From contig CAZLRU010000011.1 in NCBI GenBank assembly GCA_964562155.1, positions 1 to 49,888 on the forward strand: DNA of 49,888 nucleotides, in the 5' to 3' direction. Positions 1 through 8,949 of this stretch are shown piece after piece; the stretch's first letter is position 1, and each line of letters opens with the position of its first letter. The notes below the pieces were generated by a model, which saw only the letters and a list, made by a program, of their open reading frames with translations, was not told where the DNA came from and made no database searches. The position numbers and the translations under genes were made by a program. Origin of the DNA: JAGOUY01 sp964562155 (GTDB taxonomy: Bacteria > Patescibacteriota > Patescibacteriia > 2-12-FULL-60-25).

Positions 1-75
1 TGGGGTGGCCAGAGAGGATCGAACTCTCGATAACAGGACCACAACCTGCTGTGTTACCACTACACCATGGCCACC
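1..75 (-). tRNA. tRNA-His (GTG)
   Basis: Read on the minus strand this folds as a full cloverleaf. The acceptor stem is GTGGCCA/TGGCCAC, and the anticodon loop TTGTGGT gives anticodon GTG. A 3' CCA is encoded. The G at position 75 (G-1) faces the discriminator C, the identity pair specific to tRNA-His, which supports the assignment. The gene sits against the window edge but looks complete. Confidence 0.95.
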
Positions 76-93
76 ATGGGGTTTTGCGTTGGT

Positions 94-121
94 ATTATAC
101 GGAATTTTGTACCTTTGGCAA
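94..121 (-). promoter_or_regulatory. Promoter of tRNA-His
   Basis: On the minus strand a -35 TTGCCA (121-116) is followed after 16 nt by a perfect -10 TATAAT (99-94), placing the start point about 10 nt before the tRNA. The element lies between the tRNA and the stop codon of the upstream minus-strand gene. Confidence 0.7.
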
Positions 122-125
122 GCCC

Positions 126-641
126 TTAGGGTTCTCGGGCATGGGTTTTATGGACCTTCCATTTTGAATCCTGCTGATAGATTAGCCAATCAACGGGCTC
201 ATCCCATGGTTGTCGACGGAGGGGTGCGGTATGAAGTTGATCGTGTTGAGCGATTCCAATGCGGAGAATGTCTTTTGGTAGATGGGCGAGTAATCGATCG
301 TACCAGCCGAATCCGCGTCCATGACGGGTGCCGGTGAGGTCAAAGGCTCGGCCGGGAATAAGGATGTGGGTTTGATGCGCTACGCACGCTTTTTCCAGTT
401 CTTTGGCAAGGGTGATGGGTTCAATTGTTTGCCTTTGGGGGAGGGTTTTACGTTCTTTTGGTTGTGATGTCTTGAGTAGGGGAATGGTGTTTGGTTCAGG
501 TTCATCTCGAAAAGCCTGATAGCTTATACGTGTTGTGTGAGAGCTGAGTAGATGTTTGAGTTCTGCGAGAAGAGTATCCGCATTTTTTGGCATGTTGGGT
601 TTGTAGCGTTTGTTTATTTCTTCGTCAATAGGAAAAACCAC
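126..641 (-). CDS. 5-formyltetrahydrofolate cyclo-ligase family protein, N-terminally short
   Basis: Probable 5-formyl-THF cyclo-ligase (5-FTHF to 5,10-methenyl-THF, ATP-dependent; folate one-carbon metabolism, cytosolic). The call rests on the C-terminal signature around GTRHGRGFGWYDRLL, equivalent to the family's G-x-R-x-G-x-G-x-G-Y-Y-D-R loop, and on the preceding ILIPGRAFD strand. At 171 aa it is short: the N-terminal K-x-x-L-R segment of the family is not visible, and the frame is closed by a stop at 671-669. The GTG start at 641 lies inside a terminator hairpin; the ATG at 593 (155 aa) is at least as likely. No Shine-Dalgarno site precedes either start. It could be a reduced or decaying family member. 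Confidence 0.65.
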   Translation of the reverse strand: MVFPIDEEINKRYKPNMPKNADTLLAELKHLLSSHTTRISYQAFRDEPEPNTIPLLKTSQPKERKTLPQRQTIEPITLAKELEKACVAHQTHILIPGRAFDLTGTRHGRGFGWYDRLLAHLPKDILRIGIAQHDQLHTAPLRRQPWDEPVDWLIYQQDSKWKVHKTHAREP

Positions 642-669
642 ATCTCGATGGTGTCGAGATGTGGTTTTT
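633..669. terminator. Bidirectional hairpin terminator
   Basis: A perfect inverted repeat AAAAACCACATCTCGA / TCGAGATGTGGTTTTT with a 3-5 nt loop, flanked by A and T runs, so it can act on both strands. It follows the 3' end of the minus-strand SGNH/beta-helix gene and overlaps the nominal start of the next gene. Confidence 0.8.
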
Positions 670-672
670 TAC

Positions 673-3600
673 TTAGTATGCACCTACATTGCTCGTTATT
701 GATCGGCTCGTGCCGTCACGATTGACGCTGACGCTTATCGTTGTTGGTCCTGTGGGGGTCGTGGGTCGTGCAGGTAAGCTGCTCCAATTGAGGCTCGGAA
801 GGGCGATGCTTGTCATGGTTTGGATATTGCTACCCGCCGTTGGTCGGAAGTCGCCGCCATCTGGGTTTATTAGTTGAGGTTGAATGGTATTGATGGCGTT
901 CTCGCGCAAAAGCTGGGCTTCGTTACAGGTTGGGTTTGTACTTGTGCAGCTTTGGCTTTCGATGCCTAGTCCCCAGTCCAGTCCCGGGTTCCAGATAATG
1001 TTTCCTTTGATCACGAGATTGTCATCGGCGCGAGCAGGGGAGGGGATATTGCTGCTTGCGCTTGGAGTGCGGGGGTTATAGATGGCGAAGTGACTTCTTT
1101 CTCGTTTGTATCCGCTTGGATTGAGCACGATATTGTTTAAGATGTAGACGTTTTTATTTGGGATTGGTTCACCGGCGCTCCCTGTACTGCCCCAGCCACC
1201 GGCTGCTAAGTAGCTTTCACAGACGCGTGTGGCTCCGTCGCATTCTCGGCCTCCGAATACGGCTTCAATCACATGGTCGCGTGAGCCTACTTTGTACATG
1301 GTGTTGTAGGCCATGACGATATTGTATCCGCCGTTCACACCGATTCCCGCGCCTTCTGTGTCATGAATGACGTTATTTACGAAGATGATCCCATAGGCTT
1401 CGTAGTGGAGCCACGGGTTGACCATGAATTCGAGTCCGGTGCCTTGACCAGCGGTAAATCCACCTGTGCCACAGTTGAAAATCTCATTTCCTTCAATACG
1501 CAGATTGGCTGAGCCTCCCTTGGCGTACATGCACCAATCTTCTGCGTTCCAGATTTTGTTTCTGACGACATGGCCGTATTGGACCGCGACAAAATCGATC
1601 GCATTGTCATTTGCGCCTGAGATATCGCTGTCCTCGATATAGACGTATTGCGACTGGTTAATTTTGACGGTCTCGTGGGCAGAACGATTGCCTCCGCTTA
1701 GGCGCATTCCGCGCATAAGAAGGTGGTTACATCCCTCACAATGAAAGGTGTCACCGGCGGGACTTGGGATGATGTTTATATCGATCAAGTACAGGTGGTT
1801 TACGTTGGCTACGTTGAGATCTCCACCCAGGGTTACTGTTCCGCGCCCATCGGCTGCTTGGATCATGATGGGGAATTGCGCTGTTCCTCGTTTTAGTTCG
1901 AGGTAGTTTGGAAGGGTGTTTTCTGGATAGGTTCCGCTCATCATCATGATGCGATACCCGGTTCCCGTGAGATCGCCACTTGGGATCATGCGCCACGCGG
2001 CTCCCAGGGTCGCAAGAGGAGAGGTTCGACTGTTTCCTGAATTGCTATCACTTCCGTTTGGTGCTACCCAAATATCGCGTACCGTTGGGTTCCCTATATC
2101 GTAGCGTAGCCCGGAGCCAAGGGTTGGAGTGGCGGGGCTACTTGGGGTGATTGCGGCTGTGGGGCTTGTGGGTGTCGTTGGGGATGTGGGGCTGGTTGTT
2201 GGAGCTCTGGTAACGGTGAGTGCGAGGGTTGTTGTTTTCGTGAGGCTGCCGCTGGTAGCGCGAATGGTGATGGTGCTTGTACCGACGGTCGCAGCGCTAT
2301 TGGTGGATAAGGTGAGAGTTCCCGCGGTTGATCCACTTCCGATACTGAGACTGTTTACACTGACACCGGTTGGTAGTCCGGTCACTGTTATCCCAACGGC
2401 TGTATTTAATCCATTTAAACGTGTGACCGAGATGGTTGCTGATTCTGCTCGTCCTTGCTGAATTGATATGGAGCTTGGATTGCGGCTCAAAGTGAAATCA
2501 GGAGCGGGAGCGGTACGGGAAACGATGGTAATCGGAATAGCGATGGTGCGTGTGATTGAGCCGCTGGTAGCTCGAATATTTACGGTATAACTACCTGGTC
2601 TCACGGTACGACCGGCGGTAATGGTGAATTGTGCCGTATTTCCCGTTGTTCGACTTAGGTTGAAGATTCCTCGTGTATTAGCGGGTAGGCGATCATATCC
2701 AAAGCGAATACTCCCCGTAAATCCGCCTTGGCGTTGTAATCCAAGAGTTACTCTTCCTGTTGCTCCTTGCGTAATCGAAAGACTTGCGGGGGAGGTATTG
2801 AGAACGAAGGTGCGGACAGCAGGTGCTGCGGGGGCTGTTGGCGTGCTAGGGCTTGTGGGTGCCACAGGGCTTACTGAGGTAGCAGGAGGCGTTGGAGTGG
2901 TTGGGATGGCGGGGCTACTAGGCACCGTTGGTGCGGCAGGGGCGGAGCCTGCGCTATCGGCTGGACCGTTGTCGATCACGATGCTTTTTACTTTGGCTAG
3001 GACTTGGAGGCCGGTGTAGTTGCGGACATTGTAGCCGTAATTTAAAGCCACGCCTTCCATGATGGCGGCCAAGTCTCCTCGATACACTGTTGGGTGGATT
3101 CCGTCCGGGTCCATGCCGTAATTGTTAGTCGCTCCAATATCTTGTAAGGCGCGCCAATAGTTCCAAAGGGGGATGTTTTTGGTTTGAGCGATTTCTATAA
3201 TAGCTTGATTTACTTGGGTGACCTCATCTTGCAGATTTCCATCGTGATCCAGGCGAGGAGGAATGGTGCTCAAGACGACAATTGTGCCCGCCTGCTGAGC
3301 TTGATCAACGATGGTGTTTAGACGGGCTTTATATTCATTAATACTGATATCGTTGCTTGCGAGCCCGTCTACGTCGTTGGTACCGATCATGATAAGCGCA
3401 AAAGCGGGCTTTGCTTGGCGTAATTCACAGGCGAGCTGTGTTTCTCCTGTGTTACAGCCTCGACGCATTGGTTCATCTCCGGAGGCTACGTTTAACAGGG
3501 CGCTAGAACGCCAGCCGGATGCCGCTGCGCGTGAATCTTTAGTGAATGAATTTGAAACTCCGCACCAAGCTGAGCTCGTTCCAACTGTGGTTCGTGTAAA

Positions 3601-3933
3601 ATATTCAACGATTGCCGCCTGTCCTCCGAATGTGTTAGGTGGATCAGAAGGGCAGCCTATATCGACAAAAAAGGATCCGCTCGCGGTAATACTGTCACCG
3701 CCTTTGATGAAGACGGTTGGACGATTTCCGAGGACTGCTCCATTGGCTAGGATCGAACGCAGATTTGTTTTCATGCTCTCATTGATCGTGGGAACAATAG
3801 GGAGCGTTTCCGCGAGAGTAGCAGCCTGTGCCGGAGAAGAAAATGGGATTAGGCTCACGGCATACAGAGCGATGGAGCTTACCACTGCGCTCAGAGTGAG
3901 GAAGGTGGTGAAAGATTTGCGTCGATGAGTCAT
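673..3933 (-). CDS. Secreted multidomain protein: SGNH hydrolase + two Ig-like domains + parallel beta-helix
   Basis: Large exported protein (1086 aa). The chosen start is the ATG at 3933, which begins a basic n-region (MTHRRK), a hydrophobic core and a likely cleavage after AQA around residue 37; an in-frame start at 3987 would add 18 polar residues. Residues about 70-310 form an SGNH/GDSL-type esterase: block I GDS at 79-81, block III GTND at 184-187 and block V DGIHP at 277-281 supply Ser, Gly/Asn and Asp/His. A Pro/Thr/Ser linker follows. Two Ig-like beta domains (about 375-570), each starting F-x-L-x-x-x-P-x-S-L/I-S-I, lead through a second Pro/Thr linker to a C-terminal pectate-lyase-like right-handed beta-helix (about 610-1080). 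The substrate is unknown; deacylation plus polysaccharide binding or cleavage at the cell surface is an inference. It is divergent from a second beta-helix gene. Confidence 0.8.
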   Translation of the reverse strand: MTHRRKSFTTFLTLSAVVSSIALYAVSLIPFSSPAQAATLAETLPIVPTINESMKTNLRSILANGAVLGNRPTVFIKGGDSITASGSFFVDIGCPSDPPNTFGGQAAIVEYFTRTTVGTSSAWCGVSNSFTKDSRAAASGWRSSALLNVASGDEPMRRGCNTGETQLACELRQAKPAFALIMIGTNDVDGLASNDISINEYKARLNTIVDQAQQAGTIVVLSTIPPRLDHDGNLQDEVTQVNQAIIEIAQTKNIPLWNYWRALQDIGATNNYGMDPDGIHPTVYRGDLAAIMEGVALNYGYNVRNYTGLQVLAKVKSIVIDNGPADSAGSAPAAPTVPSSPAIPTTPTPPATSVSPVAPTSPSTPTAPAAPAVRTFVLNTSPASLSITQGATGRVTLGLQRQGGFTGSIRFGYDRLPANTRGIFNLSRTTGNTAQFTITAGRTVRPGSYTVNIRATSGSITRTIAIPITIVSRTAPAPDFTLSRNPSSISIQQGRAESATISVTRLNGLNTAVGITVTGLPTGVSVNSLSIGSGSTAGTLTLSTNSAATVGTSTITIRATSGSLTKTTTLALTVTRAPTTSPTSPTTPTSPTAAITPSSPATPTLGSGLRYDIGNPTVRDIWVAPNGSDSNSGNSRTSPLATLGAAWRMIPSGDLTGTGYRIMMMSGTYPENTLPNYLELKRGTAQFPIMIQAADGRGTVTLGGDLNVANVNHLYLIDINIIPSPAGDTFHCEGCNHLLMRGMRLSGGNRSAHETVKINQSQYVYIEDSDISGANDNAIDFVAVQYGHVVRNKIWNAEDWCMYAKGGSANLRIEGNEIFNCGTGGFTAGQGTGLEFMVNPWLHYEAYGIIFVNNVIHDTEGAGIGVNGGYNIVMAYNTMYKVGSRDHVIEAVFGGRECDGATRVCESYLAAGGWGSTGSAGEPIPNKNVYILNNIVLNPSGYKRERSHFAIYNPRTPSASSNIPSPARADDNLVIKGNIIWNPGLDWGLGIESQSCTSTNPTCNEAQLLRENAINTIQPQLINPDGGDFRPTAGSNIQTMTSIALPSLNWSSLPARPTTPTGPTTISVSVNRDGTSRSITSNVGAY

Positions 3934-4004
3934 AGGAGACAGGGTGAGTAAAATGATAGGCTTGTCGTTAGAGGTTGTCTCGGGCATGATAGAAAGGAAT
4001 TTTT

Positions 4005-5903
4005 ATGAGGTTCCTTTTTTCTTGTGGGATGTCCTTTGTTATCTTTGCGGTCTCTGTTCTTTGCTTCGGGTCTACGCCAGCTGCTTACGCAGCCACTCCT
4101 GCGGGTCTTATTAAGGGGTCTGGGCCGGTGATTTTTTACCTGGCCAGTAATGGGAGAAGGTATGCCTTTCCAAATGAGCAGACCTTTCGTACATGGTACC
4201 AGGATTTTTCGGGGGTGCGTACTGTCTCTGAACAGGAATTGGCTAAATATACGTATGGGGGGAATGTTACGTATCGTCCTGGCACGCGCTTATTACAGCG
4301 CGTAGGGGACTCGAAGATATATACCGTCGGTCGAGGGGGAATGTTACGGTGGATCACGAGTCCGCAGGTTGCGCAAGTATTTTATGGCTCAAATTGGCGG
4401 CGTTTGGTTGATAAGTTGCCCGAGGCTCGAGTAGCGGATTATGTGTTTGGGGAGCCTGTTCGGAGCACCCAAGGTGTTTCCCCGGCTACGGAACGTCAAC
4501 AGACTCCTACTATTGAGCAAAATCGTCGTTTATCGAGTTCGGTTGTGGCGGTTCCTGTCTCCGCTGTTGACCCTGCGGCTTCGACTCGTGCTTTGACTTC
4601 GGTGCCCATTGTTCCCTCGGTGTCTCCTTCTCGTGTTTCGACTCCTTCCGTACCTTCTCCTGTTCGTACGGCTCCGGCTGCGCCCGTCATTTGGCCAGGA
4701 CAGGTGCGTCTTCCCTCCTCTCCATCCACGCAGGTTTCTTCTACGCCCTCTCCGTCGGTTGGAGGATCGTCTTCGATAGCCCCGGTTGCTGATCTTTCTT
4801 TGTATCCTGGTGGTCAACGATTTGTTCCGGTTGGTACCGAAGCGGCTTTACGGACAGCTTTTCAAAATGCGCGGGCGGGAGATGTTATTGCGATCACAGG
4901 GAGCTATAGCTTGACCCGTCGGTTGACGCTAGAGGCGCGTGGTACGATTGATCATCCTGTTTATGTGGTGGCTGCTCATGGTCGAGGGTCGGCTCGTTTT
5001 ACGGTTTCCGGTGATGAGGCTTTGATGATTAACGGGGCACGATACGTTATTATTGATGGACTCTTAATTAATCGTACCGGGGGTCATGGGATCGAGGTTC
5101 AGGGACAGTCGGATTACATTACGTTACGTAACTTGAGTATCTCAGATGCTGGTTTGGATGGGGACTTGGTGAATATTCACCAAGCTTCTCATATTACGAT
5201 TGAGGCCTCTGATCTGGCTCGTCCCGGACGACGTTCTGATACATCCGAGAATGGTTGGCAGGAAGCGATTGAGGTTGCGGACGCTTCACAAGTTGTGATT
5301 CATCGTAACTGGATTCATGATGTAGGAAACATGGCAGGAATGATCCGCGCTGGGTCATCGTATGTTCGCGTCGAACAAAATTTGATTGATAGTCAGCGTA
5401 GCGGTTCGGGAGCGGATCCTGTGTGGGGGATTGGAGGATGGACCGACGACTCATCTCTCACTCACTCGATTGCGTATGAAGCGGTTGGAACGGTCTTTGA
5501 ACGCAATGTCGTCGCGCATGCTGTTTATGGAGCGTTGTCTGTTTCCGATGCACGCGATACGAGTATTATTAATAACCTCTTTTTGAATAACGCCGCAGTT
5601 ATCTTGCAGCTTCGTGCGGGGAATGGTTCTGAGCAAGTAAGTGATGGTTTGCGTCTCACGAGTAATCATTTTGTTGATACGCGTGGAACGATGCCGAATC
5701 TTTGCGAAGTGCAAGGGCATGATGTTCGTGCCTTTTCTGCCGCTGATAACAGTTATTGGAATAATCGTCTCCCGATTCCGTCGGAATCTGATTGTGGATT
5801 TGTGCCGAGTATGGAGACGGGGGCAGTGCTTGATACCTCTGGTATCAGTGATGTAACCGTGACCTCTTATGAAGCGGCTATGGCCTTGGTTGATCGCTCT
5901 TGA
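4005..5903 (+). CDS. Secreted protein: CPR-type N-terminal module + Ser/Pro linker + parallel beta-helix
   Basis: 632 aa. Signal peptide residues 1-29, with cleavage near AAYA-A. Residues about 32-150 are a compact module (LIKGSGPVIFYLASNGRRYAFPNE, then F-x-x-W-Y-x-D-F-S) that I recognise from many exported CPR proteins but that has no assigned function. A Ser/Pro/Thr-rich spacer (about 160-265) leads to a right-handed beta-helix (about 270-632) with repeated I-x-I-D/x-x-N rungs. No catalytic residues can be named. A good Shine-Dalgarno site (AAAGGA, 6 nt spacing) precedes the ATG, unlike the housekeeping genes here. It ends with TGA, consistent with the standard code. It shares a 71-nt divergent intergenic region with the SGNH/beta-helix gene, so a joint surface role is plausible. 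Confidence 0.8.
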   Translation: MRFLFSCGMSFVIFAVSVLCFGSTPAAYAATPAGLIKGSGPVIFYLASNGRRYAFPNEQTFRTWYQDFSGVRTVSEQELAKYTYGGNVTYRPGTRLLQRVGDSKIYTVGRGGMLRWITSPQVAQVFYGSNWRRLVDKLPEARVADYVFGEPVRSTQGVSPATERQQTPTIEQNRRLSSSVVAVPVSAVDPAASTRALTSVPIVPSVSPSRVSTPSVPSPVRTAPAAPVIWPGQVRLPSSPSTQVSSTPSPSVGGSSSIAPVADLSLYPGGQRFVPVGTEAALRTAFQNARAGDVIAITGSYSLTRRLTLEARGTIDHPVYVVAAHGRGSARFTVSGDEALMINGARYVIIDGLLINRTGGHGIEVQGQSDYITLRNLSISDAGLDGDLVNIHQASHITIEASDLARPGRRSDTSENGWQEAIEVADASQVVIHRNWIHDVGNMAGMIRAGSSYVRVEQNLIDSQRSGSGADPVWGIGGWTDDSSLTHSIAYEAVGTVFERNVVAHAVYGALSVSDARDTSIINNLFLNNAAVILQLRAGNGSEQVSDGLRLTSNHFVDTRGTMPNLCEVQGHDVRAFSAADNSYWNNRLPIPSESDCGFVPSMETGAVLDTSGISDVTVTSYEAAMALVDRS

Positions 5904-5996
5904 CGAGGGAGAAAAAATATGGAACGGGGTATGAGGTGAGCTGGTCGCAGCGGTTGCGATCCGAGCACAGTCAATAAGCCGTTGACGGAGGTCGTC

Positions 5997-6872
5997 ATGC
6001 GCTCTGTGATGATGGTGATCTGGGTTCAGTTGAGTTTGTTTCTTGCGGTCAGTCTCTCTGGCTGCGCTGATTTCAAGCTCGTCGGTGATCCTCTCGAGGA
6101 AGTTCATCGGGATGGGGGTCGGTTCCTGCGTGATCGAGACTCGTCCGATGCCGATATTTCTTCGCCGATGCGTGTTCTCGATGCAACGACTCTCCCTTTG
6201 GACGCCGCCGCTTCTTTTTCAGATGTTCCCGAGGAGTTCTCGTTGGATGTCGTCGATGCATCCGTTGTCTCTGATCGATCGTCTGTGTCGATGGCTCCGC
6301 CTTCGCTGGTGCTCTCGCCGACCACTTGTCATGGGCGGACGCTCCATTTGCCTGAGATGTTTTTTCAGGCAGGTATGACGGTCTGGCACTTCTGTTACGT
6401 CACCCCTGATCCTCGTGATCGTGAAGATGGGGGTCCTGCTCCGATGCGGCCCGCTTCCGTCTCCTTTGGGGCCGGGGATGATCATGAGCCCCTTTCTCTT
6501 ATCCCGCTGGTTGCGGCCACGGCGCCCCTTGTGGCCAATCCCTGGACGGCAAGTGTTGCGGTCGCGCTCCCTGCTACCTTCGTGACCCCTCGTTTCAATA
6601 TTCGTCAGGATCCTCCTCCTGGATTGAGTACCGTTTTCTGGGCGCTCGATGGTGATGGTAGTGGGGGTGTGCGCGAGCGCGGATTTCTTCGTGTTTGGCG
6701 CGTGACCGCTGATGGTCAGCAGACGGAAGTGCCGCTCGCGGAACTCTTCTCGGTCTGCGAGGGTCATCGTCTGGTATCGGATATGCCAAGCGCAAACTAT
6801 GTACCCCTCGGTACCTGTCCCCACACCCTCATGAGTTGCGTGCCTGGTCCGTTTCACTGTCGCTCTGATTAA
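5997..6872 (+). CDS. Predicted lipoprotein of unknown function
   Basis: 291 aa. The start is the ATG at 5997, preceded by GGAGG with 5 nt spacing; an in-frame non-ATG start 15 nt upstream is less likely. The N-terminus is a lipoprotein signal peptide ending in the lipobox L-S-G-C, so Cys near residue 23 should be lipidated and the protein anchored outside the membrane. The next 100 residues are Asp/Ser-rich and look disordered. The rest is a Pro/Val/Ala-rich beta-type domain with several Cys (TTCHG, HFCYV, SVCEG, GTCP, MSCVPG, FHCRSD) that could form disulfides. I recognise no family. Its base composition is more GC-rich than that of the neighbouring genes. A long antisense ORF on the other strand is treated as a shadow. 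Confidence 0.7.
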   Translation: MRSVMMVIWVQLSLFLAVSLSGCADFKLVGDPLEEVHRDGGRFLRDRDSSDADISSPMRVLDATTLPLDAAASFSDVPEEFSLDVVDASVVSDRSSVSMAPPSLVLSPTTCHGRTLHLPEMFFQAGMTVWHFCYVTPDPRDREDGGPAPMRPASVSFGAGDDHEPLSLIPLVAATAPLVANPWTASVAVALPATFVTPRFNIRQDPPPGLSTVFWALDGDGSGGVRERGFLRVWRVTADGQQTEVPLAELFSVCEGHRLVSDMPSANYVPLGTCPHTLMSCVPGPFHCRSD

Positions 6873-6947
6873 GCCGCTCTTTGAGCCTTCCTTCTCTGCT
6901 TCGTATCCTCGATTTTTTCGGGGATTTTGGCTCGTCTTTTTTTCTCT

Positions 6948-7544
6948 CTAAAGCCTCCCTTTTGCTTGTTTGATTTTTTCCGCCATGCCGAATTCTTCGA
7001 CGGCGACATCGAGCTGATCGCGACGATCTATCTCCGTGAGTTCTAAAATGGTTTTTGAAACGTGAGTGGGGTGGCTTACTTGTTCGAAGAGAAACCGTCC
7101 TTTTTCTCCCGCTGTTTGAATTTCAACATTGCCGTAATTAAAGATCGTGGCCCATAGACCGTTGGTGGAAGCGGTTACGTCTTGAATGCGATAAAGACGA
7201 GATTCTGAGATGGTGTGATGAAATAACCCGGATTGTTCGATGCCGATGATGCGCTTTGTTGTAACGATCCAGGTATCGAGGTAGTAATCCATGAAATACT
7301 GAAACAGAAAGAGCCAGGCAAACAGAAAAAAAATTGAACCTACGACAACGAGTGGTGTTAGGATGTTTGGATTTTCCAGGATATCCGTGCGGTATGTCTG
7401 TAGATACCAATTCATGCCAAATGGGGCTACCAACAGGATGAGAGTGACAATCACGAGCACCAGAATAGTGATGGCGTGACGGCGTAGTAAGAATACGAGC
7501 TTTTCGTCTGGTACCGGATTGGGTAGGTGACGCAGGTCGATCAT
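6948..7544 (-). CDS. PH-domain (bPH2/YdbS-like) membrane protein
   Basis: 198 aa. Residues 1-30 are basic and amphipathic, then two hydrophobic segments (about 27-50 and 63-87) form a hairpin. The C-terminal half carries the bacterial PH-domain pattern D-T-W-I-V-T-T-K-R-I-I (about 91-101), G-L-F-H-H-T-I-S-E-S-R-L-Y-R-I-Q-D-V and later N-Y-G-N-V-E-I-Q-T-A-G. Members are membrane-anchored with unknown ligands. It lies 23 nt after a small membrane gene on the same strand, a pairing that suggests co-transcription. Confidence 0.75.
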   Translation of the reverse strand: MIDLRHLPNPVPDEKLVFLLRRHAITILVLVIVTLILLVAPFGMNWYLQTYRTDILENPNILTPLVVVGSIFFLFAWLFLFQYFMDYYLDTWIVTTKRIIGIEQSGLFHHTISESRLYRIQDVTASTNGLWATIFNYGNVEIQTAGEKGRFLFEQVSHPTHVSKTILELTEIDRRDQLDVAVEEFGMAEKIKQAKGRL

Positions 7545-7567
7545 ATAAAAATATCGTGAATAGCGGA

Positions 7568-7825
7568 CTAGGGAGAGGGGATGTCAAAGAGGGGTCCGAT
7601 GGTAGAGCTTAGGTCTACGGTTTGCGTCCAGTCTACGTGCATAAGGTAGTTGCCTGCTAATAAGATTGCTACTGTGCTTACACCGATAAATGCCAATGTG
7701 CTCAGATATGTGACGAAACTCGCTACGCCAAAACGTAAGTGCGTGAACAGCGTGATGAGTGATACGAGGATAAAAATTCCTAAAAAGCCAAGCCATGCTA
7801 ACAGGAGCCAAGAAAGAGGAAACAT
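7568..7825 (-). CDS. Small membrane protein, unknown function
   Basis: 85 aa with two clear hydrophobic helices (about residues 4-28 and 36-60) and a short polar C-terminus (VDLSSTIGPLFDIPSP). Codon use and the tight spacing to the PH-domain gene downstream (23 nt) support that it is real. No known family is recognised; it probably works with the PH-domain membrane protein. Confidence 0.6.
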   Translation of the reverse strand: MFPLSWLLLAWLGFLGIFILVSLITLFTHLRFGVASFVTYLSTLAFIGVSTVAILLAGNYLMHVDWTQTVDLSSTIGPLFDIPSP

Positions 7826-7862
7826 AGATATTCTTTATTCTACATGCAATGCTTTATCCTTT

Positions 7863-8909
7863 CTATATGATCGGATTTTGTCGCCCCGGAGGCTGGAGAC
7901 CGAAGTGTTTATAAGCGGCGTCTGTAGCCACTCGACCGCGTGGAGTGCGTCCTAGGAACCCTTCCTGTAATAAAAATGGCTCAATCACATCTTCCAGTGT
8001 TTCAATATCCTCCGCAGTGGCTGCGGCGAGGGTGCTAAGGCCAACAGGGCCACCGTTAAACTTTTCGATCAACGTTCTTAATGTTCGTTGATCTGCCTTG
8101 TCCAAGCCGCGCGTGTCAATCTCAAGAGCTTGTAGGGCTATCTCTACAATCTCATGGTTGAGCGATCCCTGGTTCATCACTTGTGCGTAATCGCGCACGC
8201 GTTTTAAAAGCCTGTTTCCAATACGTGGTGTGCGTCGAGCTCGTGTCGAAATAACCTCTAGCGCTTGATGGGGGACGTTCAGACTCAGAAGCTGAGCGCT
8301 TCGTTCTAGGATTTGAGCCATTTCTTCAGGGGGATAAAAATCCAAATGGTAGGTTACCCCAAACCGATCGCGTAAGGGGGAAGAGAGGAGGGAGAGCCTC
8401 GTGGTGGCTCCAATGATGGTAAAGCGCTTAAGGTCGAGTCTAAGCGTTCGTGCAGTTGGACCTTTGCCAATGACGATATCGAGCGCATAGTCTTCCATGG
8501 CCGGATAGAGGACTTCTTCGATGGAGCGGTTCATGCGATGGATTTCATCGATAAACAGGATGTCTCCATCGTTCAAGTTGGTCAGGATCGCCGCTAAATC
8601 GCCAACGCGTTCGAGCGCCGGTCCGCTCGTAATTTTTATGTTGGCTCCCATTTCTGCACTGACGACGTGAGCAAGAGAGGTTTTCCCTAGTCCCGGAGGT
8701 CCGTACAAGAGAATGTGTTCGCAGGGTTCACCTCGGCCTTTGGCCGCTTCTAAAAAGATTCGTAAATTATCTTTGACTTTTTGTTGTCCTAAAAATTCGT
8801 CTAATTTTTTTGGCCGTAGAGCTACATCAAAGCCACGGTCCGCTTCCTGAGTTTCAGGGGTGACAAGTCGTGCTTCCTCGGTTTGCACATCAGCAAAGAA
8901 ATCGGACAT
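7863..8909 (-). CDS. ruvB: Holliday junction branch migration helicase RuvB
   Basis: 348 aa, normal length. AAA+ motor that drives branch migration with RuvA. Walker A GPPGLGKT at about 70-77, Walker B LFIDEIHRM near 117-125, sensor 1 GATTRLSLLSSPLRDRFG, and the C-terminal winged helix with EPFLLQEGFLGRTPRGR, which contacts DNA. The start is preceded by AGGAG with 8 nt spacing; a second ATG 7 nt upstream is out of frame. ruvA and ruvC are not in the window. The gene follows the methyltransferase gene on the same strand after about 40 nt. Confidence 0.97.
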   Translation of the reverse strand: MSDFFADVQTEEARLVTPETQEADRGFDVALRPKKLDEFLGQQKVKDNLRIFLEAAKGRGEPCEHILLYGPPGLGKTSLAHVVSAEMGANIKITSGPALERVGDLAAILTNLNDGDILFIDEIHRMNRSIEEVLYPAMEDYALDIVIGKGPTARTLRLDLKRFTIIGATTRLSLLSSPLRDRFGVTYHLDFYPPEEMAQILERSAQLLSLNVPHQALEVISTRARRTPRIGNRLLKRVRDYAQVMNQGSLNHEIVEIALQALEIDTRGLDKADQRTLRTLIEKFNGGPVGLSTLAAATAEDIETLEDVIEPFLLQEGFLGRTPRGRVATDAAYKHFGLQPPGRQNPII

Positions 8910-8949
8910 AGCATGATCTCCTCTAGTAGACCTGTTCGCATTCTGTTCG

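Noticed and set aside
3311..3928. 205-codon plus-strand frame inside the SGNH/beta-helix gene
   Set aside because: It overlaps a well-supported multidomain protein in antisense and matches nothing.
6219..6857. 212-codon open frame antisense to the lipoprotein gene
   Set aside because: Arg/His-rich, no start signal; the plus-strand frame has a lipobox and a good Shine-Dalgarno site.
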